This document shows positions 7,942 through 16,500 of a stretch of 25,262 nucleotides of DNA, piece after piece. This stretch comes from a virus: the IMG/VR virus record IMGVR_UViG_3300027649_000013, positions 1 through 25,262 of that record. One strand, given 5' to 3'. Every line of letters begins with the position of its first letter. The first letter of the stretch is position 1. A program made the translations under genes and the position numbers. The notes under the pieces are model-generated. The model saw nothing but the letters and a program-made list of their open reading frames with translations. It made no database searches and was not told the origin of the DNA.

Positions 7942-7964
7942 ACCGCCCTCGTGGCGGTTTTTTT
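7942..7964 (+). terminator. Rho-independent terminator before the capsid gene (first of two)
   Basis: ACCGCC and GGCGGT form a 6-base stem with a 5-base loop, followed by a run of seven T. It lies 42 bases before the capsid start, with no room for a new promoter after it, so it must be leaky, anti-terminated or used as an RNA end signal. Confidence 0.75.
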
Positions 7965-7966
7965 AT

Positions 7967-7987
7967 ACCCGCGTCAGGCGGGTTTTT
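7967..7987 (+). terminator. Rho-independent terminator before the capsid gene (second of two)
   Basis: ACCCGC and GCGGGT pair over six bases around a GTCAG loop, followed by TTTTT (counting the paired T). It is nearly identical to the hairpin at 11568-11589. The capsid ribosome binding site (CAGGAG) begins six bases later. Confidence 0.7.
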
Positions 7988-8005
7988 CATTTCAGGAGAA
8001 ATCAA

Positions 8006-9337
8006 ATGAGTAAACAATTGCGCGAGCTGCAGGCTCGCAAATCCACGCTGATCCAAGAAGCCCGTGCGCTCACCGAGCGCGCGGCCACCGACAACCGCGA
8101 CATGAGCGATGAAGAGGTCAGCGCCTTTGATGCGCTAAAGGCCCGCATTGACTCCGCCTCCGGCGCCATTGACCGCGAATCGAGCCTGATCGCTGAGGAA
8201 GCGCAAATGGCCATAGGCGCACTGAACCACCCGCGCAACGCGCACATCACGGTGACCGACAACCGTCAGGCCGACCCGATGCACGGCTTCCAATCGGTGG
8301 GCGAATTCATGCAGGCGGTCTACCAGGCTGACAAGCCCGGCAAGTCCCTCGATGAGCGTCTCCTCATTGGTCGCGATTGGGGTGGTGGCCGTGGTGCGGC
8401 AGCCCCAGGCAGCTTTGCCAACGAGGCCTCGGGCCAAGACGGCGGCTTCATGGTGCCCCCACAGTTCTCGCAGCAGATTTTTCAGCTCTCCCTTGGCGAG
8501 GATTCCCTGTTGCCGATGACCGACAACGTGGAAATCTCCGGTAACAGCATGGCATTCCCCAAAGACGAGACCACGCCCTGGGGCACCAACGGCATCCGCG
8601 CCTACTGGCAGGGTGAGGCCAATGCAGCAATAGCCACCAAACCCGTTCTGGGCCTGGCCACTTTGCGCTTGAAGAAGCTGATGGCGCTGGTGCCCACCAC
8701 CGACGAGTTGCTCGATGACGCCAGCGCGCTCACGAGCTACCTGCCGGACAAGGTGGCGACCTCGATGCGCTGGAAGATGAACGAGTCGATTCTGTTCGGT
8801 GCTGGCAACGGCGTGCCGGTTGGGGCGTTGAGTTCGGGGGCTACCGTAACGGTCGCCAAGGAAACGGGGCAAACCACGCAAACGCTATTTCCCCAGAACC
8901 TGGCCAAGATGATTGCGCGCCTGCCCTCGGGCTCGTTCGCCAATGCAGTATGGATCGTCAACAACGATGTACTGCCAGCACTCTTTACGCTGACCTTGGG
9001 CAATTACCCGATCTACCTGCCAACAGGTCTGGGAGTCGGCGGCATTCAGATCTCGCCCTACGGCACGCTCTTGGGGCGTCCGGTGTTTGTGTCGCAGCAC
9101 GCCAATACCTTCTCAGCGCAAGGTGACATCTTGCTGGTCGATCTGAAGTACTACCAGACCATCACCAAGTCAGGCGGCATGCAGACAGCCACATCGATGC
9201 ATCTGTACTTCGATGCGGACCTCACGGCGTTTCGCACCACCTTTCGCATGGATGGGCAATCCAAGATCGTCGCGCCCATTTCGCCTGCCAAAGGTAGCGC
9301 CACCATGTCCCCGTTCATTCAACTCGGCGCGCGCTAA
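8006..9337 (+). CDS. Major capsid protein, HK97 fold
   Basis: The 443-residue product has the two-part layout of HK97-like capsid precursors. Residues 1 to about 75 are a charged, coiled-coil delta domain (LRELQARKSTLIQEARALTE), expected to act as internal scaffold and be removed by the S49 protease. The HK97 domain follows, with EASGQDGGFMVPPQFSQQIF near the start of the mature part, LRLKKLMALVPTTDELLDD, MNESILFGAGNGVPVG and the late strand segment LYFDADLTAFRTTFRMDG. It starts at an ATG with CAGGAG 7 bases upstream, directly after two terminator hairpins. High expression is expected. No separate scaffold gene is needed with this architecture. Confidence 0.96.
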   Translation: MSKQLRELQARKSTLIQEARALTERAATDNRDMSDEEVSAFDALKARIDSASGAIDRESSLIAEEAQMAIGALNHPRNAHITVTDNRQADPMHGFQSVGEFMQAVYQADKPGKSLDERLLIGRDWGGGRGAAAPGSFANEASGQDGGFMVPPQFSQQIFQLSLGEDSLLPMTDNVEISGNSMAFPKDETTPWGTNGIRAYWQGEANAAIATKPVLGLATLRLKKLMALVPTTDELLDDASALTSYLPDKVATSMRWKMNESILFGAGNGVPVGALSSGATVTVAKETGQTTQTLFPQNLAKMIARLPSGSFANAVWIVNNDVLPALFTLTLGNYPIYLPTGLGVGGIQISPYGTLLGRPVFVSQHANTFSAQGDILLVDLKYYQTITKSGGMQTATSMHLYFDADLTAFRTTFRMDGQSKIVAPISPAKGSATMSPFIQLGAR

Positions 9338-9364
9338 AGCGTCCACCACACAAGGAGAAAAACT

Positions 9365-9811
9365 ATGTTTCCAAACTCACAAGCCAGCGAGATGCTCGCC
9401 CTCATCGCTACCCTCGATCCAGCCTCCCAGGCCGCAGGCGCAGTCAGCACCGGCTGGGTGTCGGTGGCCAACCACCTCGGATTTCTGGCGCTGGTGCAAA
9501 CCGGCGTGCTGGGCACGGCCGCTACGGTCGACGCCAAACTGCAGCAGGCACTGGACAACGCAGGCACCGGTGCAAAAGACATCACCGGCAAATCCATCAC
9601 CCAGATCGTCAAGGCCACGGGTGACAACAAGCAGGCGCTCATCAACATCAAGCCCGAGGAACTGGACACCGTCAATGGTTTCGGTTTTGTGCGGGTCACG
9701 GTGACGGTTGGCGTAGCCGCCAGCATTACCTCAGCGCAACTGATCGGTGTGAATCCGCGCTACGCGCCGGCGGACTCGCAAAACCAGGCGGCCGTGGTGC
9801 AGGTCATCTAA
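9365..9811 (+). CDS. Probable head decoration/stabilisation protein, 148 aa
   Basis: A strong AAGGAG precedes the ATG at 9365. The protein begins with a helical Ala-rich part (SEMLALIATLDPASQAAG), passes through FLALVQTGVLGTAATVDAKLQQALDNAG and ends in beta-rich sequence (FGFVRVTVTVGVAASITSAQL). The middle block is one I associate with a widespread uncharacterised family placed directly after capsid genes in HK97-type prophages. Position and beta-rich C-terminus suggest a capsid decoration or cementing protein, but this is inference from context. It has no membrane segment. The next gene starts immediately after its stop codon. Confidence 0.75.
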   Translation: MFPNSQASEMLALIATLDPASQAAGAVSTGWVSVANHLGFLALVQTGVLGTAATVDAKLQQALDNAGTGAKDITGKSITQIVKATGDNKQALINIKPEELDTVNGFGFVRVTVTVGVAASITSAQLIGVNPRYAPADSQNQAAVVQVI

Positions 9812-10387
9812 ATGCCGCTGCAACTCATCACCCCACCCGCAGAGGAACCGGTGTCGATTATTGACGCCAAGCTCCACCTGCGGGTGGACTTTAACGAGGA
9901 CGACACCTTGATTGCCTCCTTGATCTCGGCATCTCGGCAAGCCGCTGAGACCCTGACCGGATGCCAGTTCGTGACCGGGCGCTGGAAACTGGTGCTCGAT
10001 GGGTTCCCGCGTTGCGTCATCGCGCTGCCTAAATGCCCGGTGCAGTCGGTGCTGACCATCAATTACCTGGACATGAACGCAGTGCTGCAGACCATGCCGG
10101 CCTCAACCTACACGGTGGATACGGCGTGTGAGCCAGCGCGTATCACCCCCGTGTTCGGTCAGTTCTGGCCGCTCGCGCTGCCGCAGATCGGCGCGGTGAC
10201 GGTCACCTTCGATGCCGGGTATGGCGCGCCATCTGATGTTCCCGAGGGCATCAAGAGCTGGATCAAACTGCGTGTGGGAAGCCTCTACGCGTACCGCGAG
10301 GAAGTCGCTGTGACGAGCGGCGGTCGTATCGAAACATTGCCCTTCATGGACGGATTGCTCGATCCCTACAAAGTCTCACTCATATGA
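9812..10387 (+). CDS. Head-tail connector (phiE125 gp8 / HK97 gp6-like)
   Basis: The 191-residue protein starts MPLQLITPPAEEPVSIIDAK and continues with LHLRVDFNEDDTLIASLISASRQAAETLTG, the classic N-terminus of the phiE125 gp8/HK97 gp6-like adaptor family. A further family block is WKLVLDGFP and the beta segments around VQSVLTINYLD. These proteins form the ring that joins the portal to head-closure and tail proteins. The gene begins at the base after the previous stop, and its end overlaps the head-closure gene start by four bases (ATGA), which fits coupled translation of neck proteins. Confidence 0.92.
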   Translation: MPLQLITPPAEEPVSIIDAKLHLRVDFNEDDTLIASLISASRQAAETLTGCQFVTGRWKLVLDGFPRCVIALPKCPVQSVLTINYLDMNAVLQTMPASTYTVDTACEPARITPVFGQFWPLALPQIGAVTVTFDAGYGAPSDVPEGIKSWIKLRVGSLYAYREEVAVTSGGRIETLPFMDGLLDPYKVSLI

Positions 10388-10728
10388 ATTCGCTGCAGGC
10401 AGGTCAATTGAATCGGCGCATCACGCTGGAGTCCCTGGTGCAGACTAAGGATTCGGAAGGCGGCATGGTCGATAGCTGGTCTGCGGTCGCCACGGTATGG
10501 GCCAAAGTGGACAACCTGTCAGGCAATGATCGCCGCGCCACCAGTCACGGTGGACAGGTTGCAGAAGCCCGCACTGAATTCACTATTCGGCACCGGTCGG
10601 GTCTCAATGCAAAAATGCGCGTGAACTACGGCGGTAAAAAATACAACATCCGCCACCTCAATGATTTTGCTGAGGAGCATCGCTTCGTGGTGTTGACGTG
10701 CGACACCGGGGTGAATGATGGGCGGTAG
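10384..10728 (+). CDS. Head closure protein (phage head-tail joining family)
   Basis: The 114-residue protein has the head-tail joining pattern: AGQLNRRITLESLVQTKDSEGG at the start, WAKVDNLSG, then EARTEFTIRHRSGLN and MRVNYGGKKYNIRHLND. This is the family of SPP1 gp16 and HK97 gp7-type stoppers that plug the portal exit after packaging and bind the tail. It overlaps the connector gene by four bases at its start and the next gene by 14 bases at its end, an order conserved in HK97-like phages. Confidence 0.93.
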   Translation: MNSLQAGQLNRRITLESLVQTKDSEGGMVDSWSAVATVWAKVDNLSGNDRRATSHGGQVAEARTEFTIRHRSGLNAKMRVNYGGKKYNIRHLNDFAEEHRFVVLTCDTGVNDGR

Positions 10729-11203
10729 CAGGGTCCTTGGCATAGGCGAGCTGATCCGCTCGTTTGCAACGTTGGCGATCGACATGAAAAAAACCGCCGC
10801 CCGACGCATTGCGGCAGCAGGTGCCAGTATGTTGCGCCAGGAATCGCGTGTAATCGCGCAAGCCCTCGGCCTGCGCAAGACCGGCGCATTGATCAAGAAC
10901 ATTGTCATCAAGCGCGAGCGCAATGTGCCGCCCGGCACCGAGCAATACAACCTGGGCGTGCGACACGGGCGGGACTTGGGCAATGGAAAGAAAGTCACAA
11001 AATACTTAGCGCTCAACAAATCTGGGCGCGTTGTGACCCGGCGGCAGAATGATCCGTTTTACTGGAGTTTTTTGGAATTCACCACGAAACGTCGCACCGG
11101 GACGCCCTTTATTGCAAAAGCACTTGAGAACAAATCCACCGAGGCCATCGCCGCCATGGAAGCGCAGGCGCTGAAAGAGGTTGAGAGGGCTGCCAGCAAA
11201 TGA
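10715..11203 (+). CDS. HK97 gp10-like tail component
   Basis: The 162-residue basic protein contains ELIRSFATLAIDMKKTAARRIAAAGASMLRQESR, then LRKTGALIKNIVIKRE, and a late segment FYWSFLEFTTKRRTGTPFIAKALE. This is the layout of HK97 gp10-family proteins (G-T-P-A/F-x-P-F-like end motif), which act in tail completion at the head-proximal end. Two adjacent ATGs at 10715 and 10718 could both start it. The gene overlaps its upstream neighbour by 14 bases and its downstream neighbour by four bases. Confidence 0.88.
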   Translation: MMGGSRVLGIGELIRSFATLAIDMKKTAARRIAAAGASMLRQESRVIAQALGLRKTGALIKNIVIKRERNVPPGTEQYNLGVRHGRDLGNGKKVTKYLALNKSGRVVTRRQNDPFYWSFLEFTTKRRTGTPFIAKALENKSTEAIAAMEAQALKEVERAASK

Positions 11204-11547
11204 CCATCAAATCGCAGGTGCTCACCGCCCTATCTGCCGTGTTGGCGAACACCTGGGCGGTAGATCTACCGGAGCAGCCCACCTGGCCCGCGATCGTATT
11301 TGATATCGACAGCGAACCGGAACAGAACTGGGTGCAGGACGGCGGCTACGACCAGCACACTGTGGGCGTGGTGATACTGGCCAAAACGCTGGGCGAGATT
11401 CCTGTGCTACAGACCTCAGTTGATGCAGCGCTGGCGGAAATCCTGGTCTATCTACGCGAAGAAGGCCGCGGGGATGCGGCTTATGAATCAGATCCGAGCG
11501 TTTACGCTTGTTTTTCTAATCATGTAATTCGCACCCGTCGAATCTGA
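11200..11547 (+). CDS. Probable tail terminator/completion protein (DUF3168-like)
   Basis: The 115-residue acidic protein begins MTIKSQVLTALSAVLANTW and contains WPAIVFDIDSEPEQNW followed by HTVGVVILAKTL and a long helix (TSVDAALAEILVYLREE). Short proteins of this form after the gp10-like gene are usually the tail terminator that stops tube growth, like lambda gpU or DUF3168 members. The family match is moderate and position is the main support. It overlaps the preceding gene by four bases. A terminator hairpin follows 20 bases after its stop. Confidence 0.7.
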   Translation: MTIKSQVLTALSAVLANTWAVDLPEQPTWPAIVFDIDSEPEQNWVQDGGYDQHTVGVVILAKTLGEIPVLQTSVDAALAEILVYLREEGRGDAAYESDPSVYACFSNHVIRTRRI

Positions 11548-11567
11548 GCCTGCCGCATCCGACTATC

Positions 11568-11589
11568 AACCCGCTCAGGCGGGTTTTTT
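11568..11589 (+). terminator. Rho-independent terminator after the tail completion gene
   Basis: AACCCGC and GCGGGTT form a 7-base stem with a TCAG loop, and six T follow the GC part of the stem. It ends only two bases before the GGAG that serves the next gene, and it closely resembles the hairpin at 7967-7987. Confidence 0.75.
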
Positions 11590-11603
11590 ATGGAGAAAAA
11601 ATC

Positions 11604-11801
11604 ATGAGCAACAAGAAACAGATTCCACCCGTTGCGCCCGGCATCGACGTTGAATTCGCTGATAGCGTGGATGTCCTGAGTGGCGCCGAAGACTCCGACC
11701 TGTTGCGCGCCATCACCACCGATGACCATGCCGGCAAGGGTGGGTCCTACACCTACGACCCCGCTACTGGACAACGCACGCGCAACCAGGATTCAGCGTA
11801 A
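11604..11801 (+). CDS. Small acidic phage protein, 65 aa, unknown function
   Basis: I do not recognise the family. A clear GGAG precedes the ATG at 11604. The protein is hydrophilic and acidic in the middle (DVEFADSVDVLSGAEDSDLL), ends with a Gly/Tyr/Thr-rich tail (GGSYTYDPATGQRT), and has no membrane segment. It is placed between the tail completion gene and the tail tube gene, directly behind a terminator hairpin. The good ribosome binding site and the fixed position suggest a real structural or accessory tail gene. Low structure is likely, perhaps a small surface or assembly protein. Confidence 0.7.
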   Translation: MSNKKQIPPVAPGIDVEFADSVDVLSGAEDSDLLRAITTDDHAGKGGSYTYDPATGQRTRNQDSA

Positions 11802-11841
11802 CCGCTTTTATTTTCCGATCACAACTTGTCAGGAGTAACCC

Positions 11842-12774
11842 ATGTCAAAAGCATCGCGTAATGTAATCCTGCTCGCAAAAATCCAGCCCGTCGTCGGGAC
11901 GGATTCTGTCCCAACCGTCGGGGCCAATGCCATTTTGTGCAGCGAGCCGAAAGTCGATCCGCTCAATGCGCAGATCGTGAAGCGCAACAATGTGCTGGCA
12001 TGGATGGGCAACCCCGGTAGTGTCGTGGCCGCCGTACATTCCACCATCGAGTTCGAAGTGGAAATGCAGGGTTCCGGCGTTGCCGGTACACCGCCCAAGT
12101 TTGGTCCGCTGTTACGTGGCTGCGCGTTAGGGGAAACCATCGTGGCAGCCACCAGTGTTGGCTATACGCCGGTCGATACCGCGCACGAATTACTCTCGTT
12201 TTATTATTTCCTTGATGGGATCAAACACGTAATCACTGATGCGAAGGGCACGGTCTCATTCGATCTGAATGCACAAGGCATCCCGGTGATGAAATTCAAA
12301 TTCTGGGGCTTTTACTCGACCCCAACAGACCTCACCAATCCTTCCGGAACGGATTACTCCGGATTCAAGGATCCGCTGCCGATCAATAAGGCCAATACCA
12401 CCGCCTTCACCTTGCACGGCATTGCGCTCAAATCCAAATCACAAACACTCGATCTGGCAAATCAGGTGGAGTACGTCAACAAACCTAACTTCGAGGGCAT
12501 CCAGATCACCAACCGCATGCCGGTGGGCAGTGCAGTTTTCGAAGTGGATACGCTTGCCGTGAAAGACTGGTACAGCGTAATCAAGAACGGTACGCTCGGC
12601 GCATTGGCCGTGACACACGGGCTGACTGCTGGCTACATTTCCGGTATTAGCGCTCCCAAAGTGCAATTAACAAACTTATCTTATACCTCCGACCAAGGCA
12701 TTGCCCATTGCAATTCGAGCATGGATTTGCAGGCCAATGCCGGGCGAGATGAACTGGTTGTGACATTCACTTAA
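11842..12774 (+). CDS. Major tail tube protein
   Basis: The 310-residue protein begins MSKASRNVILLAKIQPVVGTDSVP, the usual start of the phage tail tube proteins of HK97-like prophages (Phage_tube_2 type). Later blocks are EFEVEMQGSG, PKFGPLLRGCALGE and the beta-rich end LQANAGRDELVVTF. It polymerises into the tube around the tape measure. The internal segment KGTVSFDLNAQGIPVMKFKFWGFY is a conserved strand pair. AGGAG lies nine bases before the ATG. A terminator hairpin follows its stop and precedes the chaperone gene. The length is in the usual range for tube proteins with a C-terminal immunoglobulin-like extension. Confidence 0.9.
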   Translation: MSKASRNVILLAKIQPVVGTDSVPTVGANAILCSEPKVDPLNAQIVKRNNVLAWMGNPGSVVAAVHSTIEFEVEMQGSGVAGTPPKFGPLLRGCALGETIVAATSVGYTPVDTAHELLSFYYFLDGIKHVITDAKGTVSFDLNAQGIPVMKFKFWGFYSTPTDLTNPSGTDYSGFKDPLPINKANTTAFTLHGIALKSKSQTLDLANQVEYVNKPNFEGIQITNRMPVGSAVFEVDTLAVKDWYSVIKNGTLGALAVTHGLTAGYISGISAPKVQLTNLSYTSDQGIAHCNSSMDLQANAGRDELVVTFT

Positions 12775-12799
12775 ACCGGTTCTGATGCAGCACCCCTTT

Positions 12800-12822
12800 G
12801 CCTCGCTCCTGCGAGGCTTTTT
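12800..12822 (+). terminator. Rho-independent terminator after the tail tube gene
   Basis: GCCTCG and CGAGGC form a 6-base stem with a 6-base loop, followed by TTTTT. It lies between the tail tube stop and the ribosome binding site of the assembly chaperone, where a drop in transcript level would fit the lower need for chaperone. Confidence 0.75.
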
Positions 12823-12843
12823 GTTCTATTCGAGGAATCAATC

Positions 12844-13173
12844 ATGACATTTAAAAAATCCGCTAAGCCCACCTTCACCAGCCGCGTGACGGTGAATATG
12901 CCCAACGACAAAGGCGGACACGACAAGTCGCAATTCGATGCGGTATTCAAGTACATCAGCAACTCCATCGAACTGGAGGAATTGCGCAACCTGTCCGCCC
13001 GCGAGGTGATGGAACGAGTGTTGCTTGGTTGGAAAGAGTTTGTCGATGAACAGGGTGCGCCGGTTGATTTCAATGAAGCTGAAGTGCAGGCGTTGCTGTC
13101 GATCCCGCAGGCGTTATACGGCTTGATGGAAGCGTTTTGGAGCAACGTCGTCAAGGCATCAATAAAAAACTAG
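12844..13173 (+). CDS. Tail assembly chaperone (lambda G-like), 109 aa
   Basis: The gene lies between the tail tube and tape measure genes, where siphoviruses place the G/GT chaperone pair. The product starts MTFKKSAKPTFTSRVTVNMP, contains a conserved-looking helical core (LEELRNLSAREVMERVLLGWKEF split by short loops) and ends KASIKN at the TAG at 13171. The last codons form the slippery heptamer A AAA AAC, so some ribosomes should shift to -1 and continue into the next frame, giving a 242-residue fusion. These proteins bind the tape measure and tube subunits and are not part of the final particle. GAGG lies ten bases before the ATG. Confidence 0.85.
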   Translation: MTFKKSAKPTFTSRVTVNMPNDKGGHDKSQFDAVFKYISNSIELEELRNLSAREVMERVLLGWKEFVDEQGAPVDFNEAEVQALLSIPQALYGLMEAFWSNVVKASIKN

Positions 13174-13571
13174 AGGAGGCCGCGCGCTGGTGGGCAGGTG
13201 ACAGGCATGCCTCCGCCGCGCGGCTCCAGCACGGTACTGCCGTCCTCGATGGACTGATTGCCGACAGTGCACAGGAAGATGTAATCGAAGCGGTGCGCGC
13301 GCGCATCGAGCAAGCCGACACGCCGGACGAAGATACTGCCGATGCTTTCGAGGTGTTCTCAGAAAACTGGGACAGCGTCCTATTTTTCCTGCGGGTTGGC
13401 ACGCAATGGAATGCAATCGGCGGCATGGAGCGGGTGCATTGGCTGGGCCTGAACTATGCCGGAGTCGAAACGCGCATGCCGAAATCAAAAAAGAAACGCA
13501 AAAAGCTGTGGGATGACCTCCAAATAATGGAGGCCACCGCGCTGGAAGTTCTGAATCGTCAAAAGGATTGA
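13137..13571 (+). CDS. DUF1799-like C-terminal part of the tail assembly chaperone (GT-like extension)
   Basis: This frame is -1 relative to the chaperone gene. After a shift at 13164-13170 it is read from the codon at 13170 (LEEAARWWAGD) and adds 133 residues. The region contains FSENWDSVLFFLRVGTQW, GG and WLGLNYAGVE, the pattern of the DUF1799 family of phage proteins. It ends with a very basic stretch (PKSKKKRKKLW) and a helix. The only upstream start is a TTG at 13137 with a weak GGAAG, so independent translation is possible but less convincing than frameshifting. The stop is six bases before the tape measure RBS region ends, and the tape measure starts at 13574. Confidence 0.8.
   Translation: MEQRRQGINKKLEEAARWWAGDRHASAARLQHGTAVLDGLIADSAQEDVIEAVRARIEQADTPDEDTADAFEVFSENWDSVLFFLRVGTQWNAIGGMERVHWLGLNYAGVETRMPKSKKKRKKLWDDLQIMEATALEVLNRQKD
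13164..13224 (+). promoter_or_regulatory. Programmed -1 ribosomal frameshift site with downstream stem
   Basis: A AAA AAC sits at 13164-13170 exactly in the zero-frame X XXY YYZ phase, one codon before the TAG. A stem GCCGCGCG (13179-13186) with CGCGCGGC (13217-13224) begins eight bases after the heptamer, a standard spacing. The loop of 30 bases can form an inner hairpin. Heptamer, phase, spacing, stop codon and gene context all agree. Confidence 0.85.
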
Positions 13572-13573
13572 TC

Positions 13574-16500
13574 ATGTCGGCACTCGGATCATTGGTGGTG
13601 AAACTCGCGCTGGAATATGCCGAGTACACCCAAGGTCTCGACAAATCCAGTCAGGCTGCGCTCATGCATGCCAAAAATGTGCAGCGTAATTTTGATTCTG
13701 CCGAGAAGTCAGCCAAGCAATATTTCAGCCGTATCGCAACCGGCGCAGTTGCGGCCGTGGCCGCGTATGCCGGTATCAACGCTGCGATCGACCGTCTGAG
13801 TAACTCCATCAACACCTTAGCCAAACTCGACGACATGGCGCAGAAGACTGGCTCCTCGGTCGAGAACCTCTCTCGTATCCAGAAAACCGTTGCTGCATTC
13901 GGCGGCGATTTCGGCGCAGTCGATAACGCCATTGCCAAGCTCGCCAAGGGCATGGGCACGATAGACAGCGATACCAACAAAGCCAACAACGCGCTCAAGG
14001 CGCTGGGTATTTCTTCGCGCGATACCGCTGGCAATTTGCGCGATCCGTCCCAGGTGATGATCGAGATCGCCAGGAATTTACAGAACTACGCCGATGGCGC
14101 GGGCAAGACTGCGCTGGCCACTGATCTGTTCGGTAAATCCGGTGCGGAAATCATGCCGGTATTGAACGACATGGCGGACAACATCAGCCGCTTCTCCGGT
14201 GTCTCGACCGAGGCCGCGCAGCAGGCCTCACTGCTGAAAGACCAGATGGGGCTGATGAGCGGGCATGTGGATTCGCTGTACACCTCCATGGCACTGAACC
14301 TGATGCCAGCGCTGACCGATATCGCCGGAGCAATGAACAATACTTCGACCAATACGGTGGCATTCACCGCCACCGCCGATGCAGCAGGGATTGCCCTCAA
14401 GGGACTGGTCACCGCGGGCTCACTGGTGGGGTATGTGTTCACCCAAGTCGGCACTGCCATTGGTGCGGCGGCGGCGATGGCCGATCGTTTCGCGCATCTC
14501 GATTTCTCCGGCGTCAAGGTAATCAAGGATGCGTTCTTGAGCGACGCCGCTGACAATTACGCGTCGCTGGGGAAATTCATCGGCGACGTGTGGAACGGCT
14601 CGTCGGAGGTCGCGAAGCAAACCTCCAAAATCAACACGCCCGCAGTAGCCAAGCCCGCACTCAACTACCAGTCTGGCGCGGCAGCTGCCAGTGCCTCTGA
14701 CGCCAAAGCCGCCATCAATGCCTACGACAAACTGATTGGCTCGATCCATGAGAAAACTGCCGCGCAGGCGCTCGAATTATCCGGGCAGGCCAAGTTGACT
14801 GACGGGCAGAAAACCGCACTGGATGCCATGGTCAAATTGCGCGACGGCACGCTCAACCTGACCAGCGTGCAGAAAATCAAACTGACCGGAGATCTGGAAA
14901 ATCTGCTCACCACCGAGCAATCAGTGACCGCCATGCAGGCCGCCAAGAAAGCCGCTGATGATCTGATCCAATCCGGCCAGCGGCAGATCACCGGCGTACA
15001 AGGACAGCTCGACGCGCTGCGTGAACAGAATGCCATGATCGGCATGAGTAACGAGCAGATCATCGCATTGACCGGATCGAAGAACGAGGAACTTGCGGCA
15101 AACCTGCGTAGTGCCGCCGTCTATGCCGGGCCATTGCATGATGCATACATCCAGCATGCCAACGATCTGGATGCGCTCGCGCAACTACAGCGAGATCTAG
15201 TGAAAGAGCAACAGATTGCCAAAGCGGGGGAAGACTGGAGTCGGATGTGGAGCACGATGGAACAGACCGGCCGCATGGCATTCGTGCAATTCGCCGCACA
15301 CGGGACAAGCGCGATGGCATCCATCGGGCAATCCATCAAGATGTCCATCATTGATCTGCTGTATCAGCTCACGGTACGCAAGTGGATCATCAACATCGGC
15401 ACTTCGTTGAGCGGGAGTTTTGCTGCAGGGGCAGCCAATGCCGCCGGGGGCTCGGTGAGCGGTGGTGGCATCAGCCTGATGAACATCGCCTCCAGCGCCA
15501 GCAATGTTTTCAGTGCGGTCACCGGCGGACTCACCAGCACGCTCGGCAGCGGTATTGCTGGTCTTGGCAGTATGTTCGGTTCCAGCGCGGTGAGCGCGTT
15601 TGGCGCTGGCTTAGCCGGCTCCACGGCAGGCATATTCAGTGCGGCAGGTGGGGCAGGTACTGCGTTCATCGGTGGCGCCGGCACGGCAATCGGAGGCGCT
15701 GGCATGGGTGCTGCCGCCACCATCGGCGCGAGCCTGGCAGCAATGGCCGGGCCTGCGATTGCACTGATCGCGGTTGATCTGGTTTTCAGAAAACTCGCTG
15801 GTGATAAAGTAATTGGTGGGGGCGTGGGGAAGGTACTGAATTATGTGCCGGTGCTCGGCCCCATGCTGAACACCATGTTTGGGCGCGGCCCGTTTAAACC
15901 CGCCGGGCCGCAGGAGTTGGTCGGACAGTTTGATGCCAGCGGCTTCGAGGGCGACCTGCAGCAAACAATGCGCAGCAAAGGCGGATGGTTTCGTAAAAAC
16001 CGCTACAGAGTAGACCACACGGCTCTTAGCGAGGATACGCAACAAGGCCTCTCTTCGGTCGTCGCGACAGCCTCCGCCATCTATGCCGATCTGATTCAGT
16101 CCGCCGATGAAGGCGCCCGCTCGCTCGCAGGCTGGACCTATTCAGTGCGACGGCAGATCGACTCTGAAGAGAAGATCAAGCAGTTGACTATTGACGTGTC
16201 CAACAGTCTGGGCATGCGCCTGGTGCCGGAATTGGCGGCGGTGCAGCAGAAGGGCGAGCAGTTGACGGACACCGCCAAACGCATGCGCTCGGAATTCATT
16301 TTGACCACCGAACTGATCGATCTCACCGGGCAGTCGTTTGGTGCATTGGGGCTGGCCAGCACCGTCGCACGCGACAACCTGATCCAGTTATTTGGGGGAG
16401 TGGATAAGGCGGCTGCGCCGCTGCAGGCGTACTACCAGAGTTTTTACACCGACGCCGAGCGCAACGCCAGCGGCTGGCGGCTGCTAAATCATGCGCTGTC

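Noticed and set aside
8135-8881. Minus-strand open frame (248 codons) opposite the capsid gene
   Set aside because: It is a shadow of a strongly supported capsid gene, with biased Gly/His/Arg composition and no ribosome binding site.
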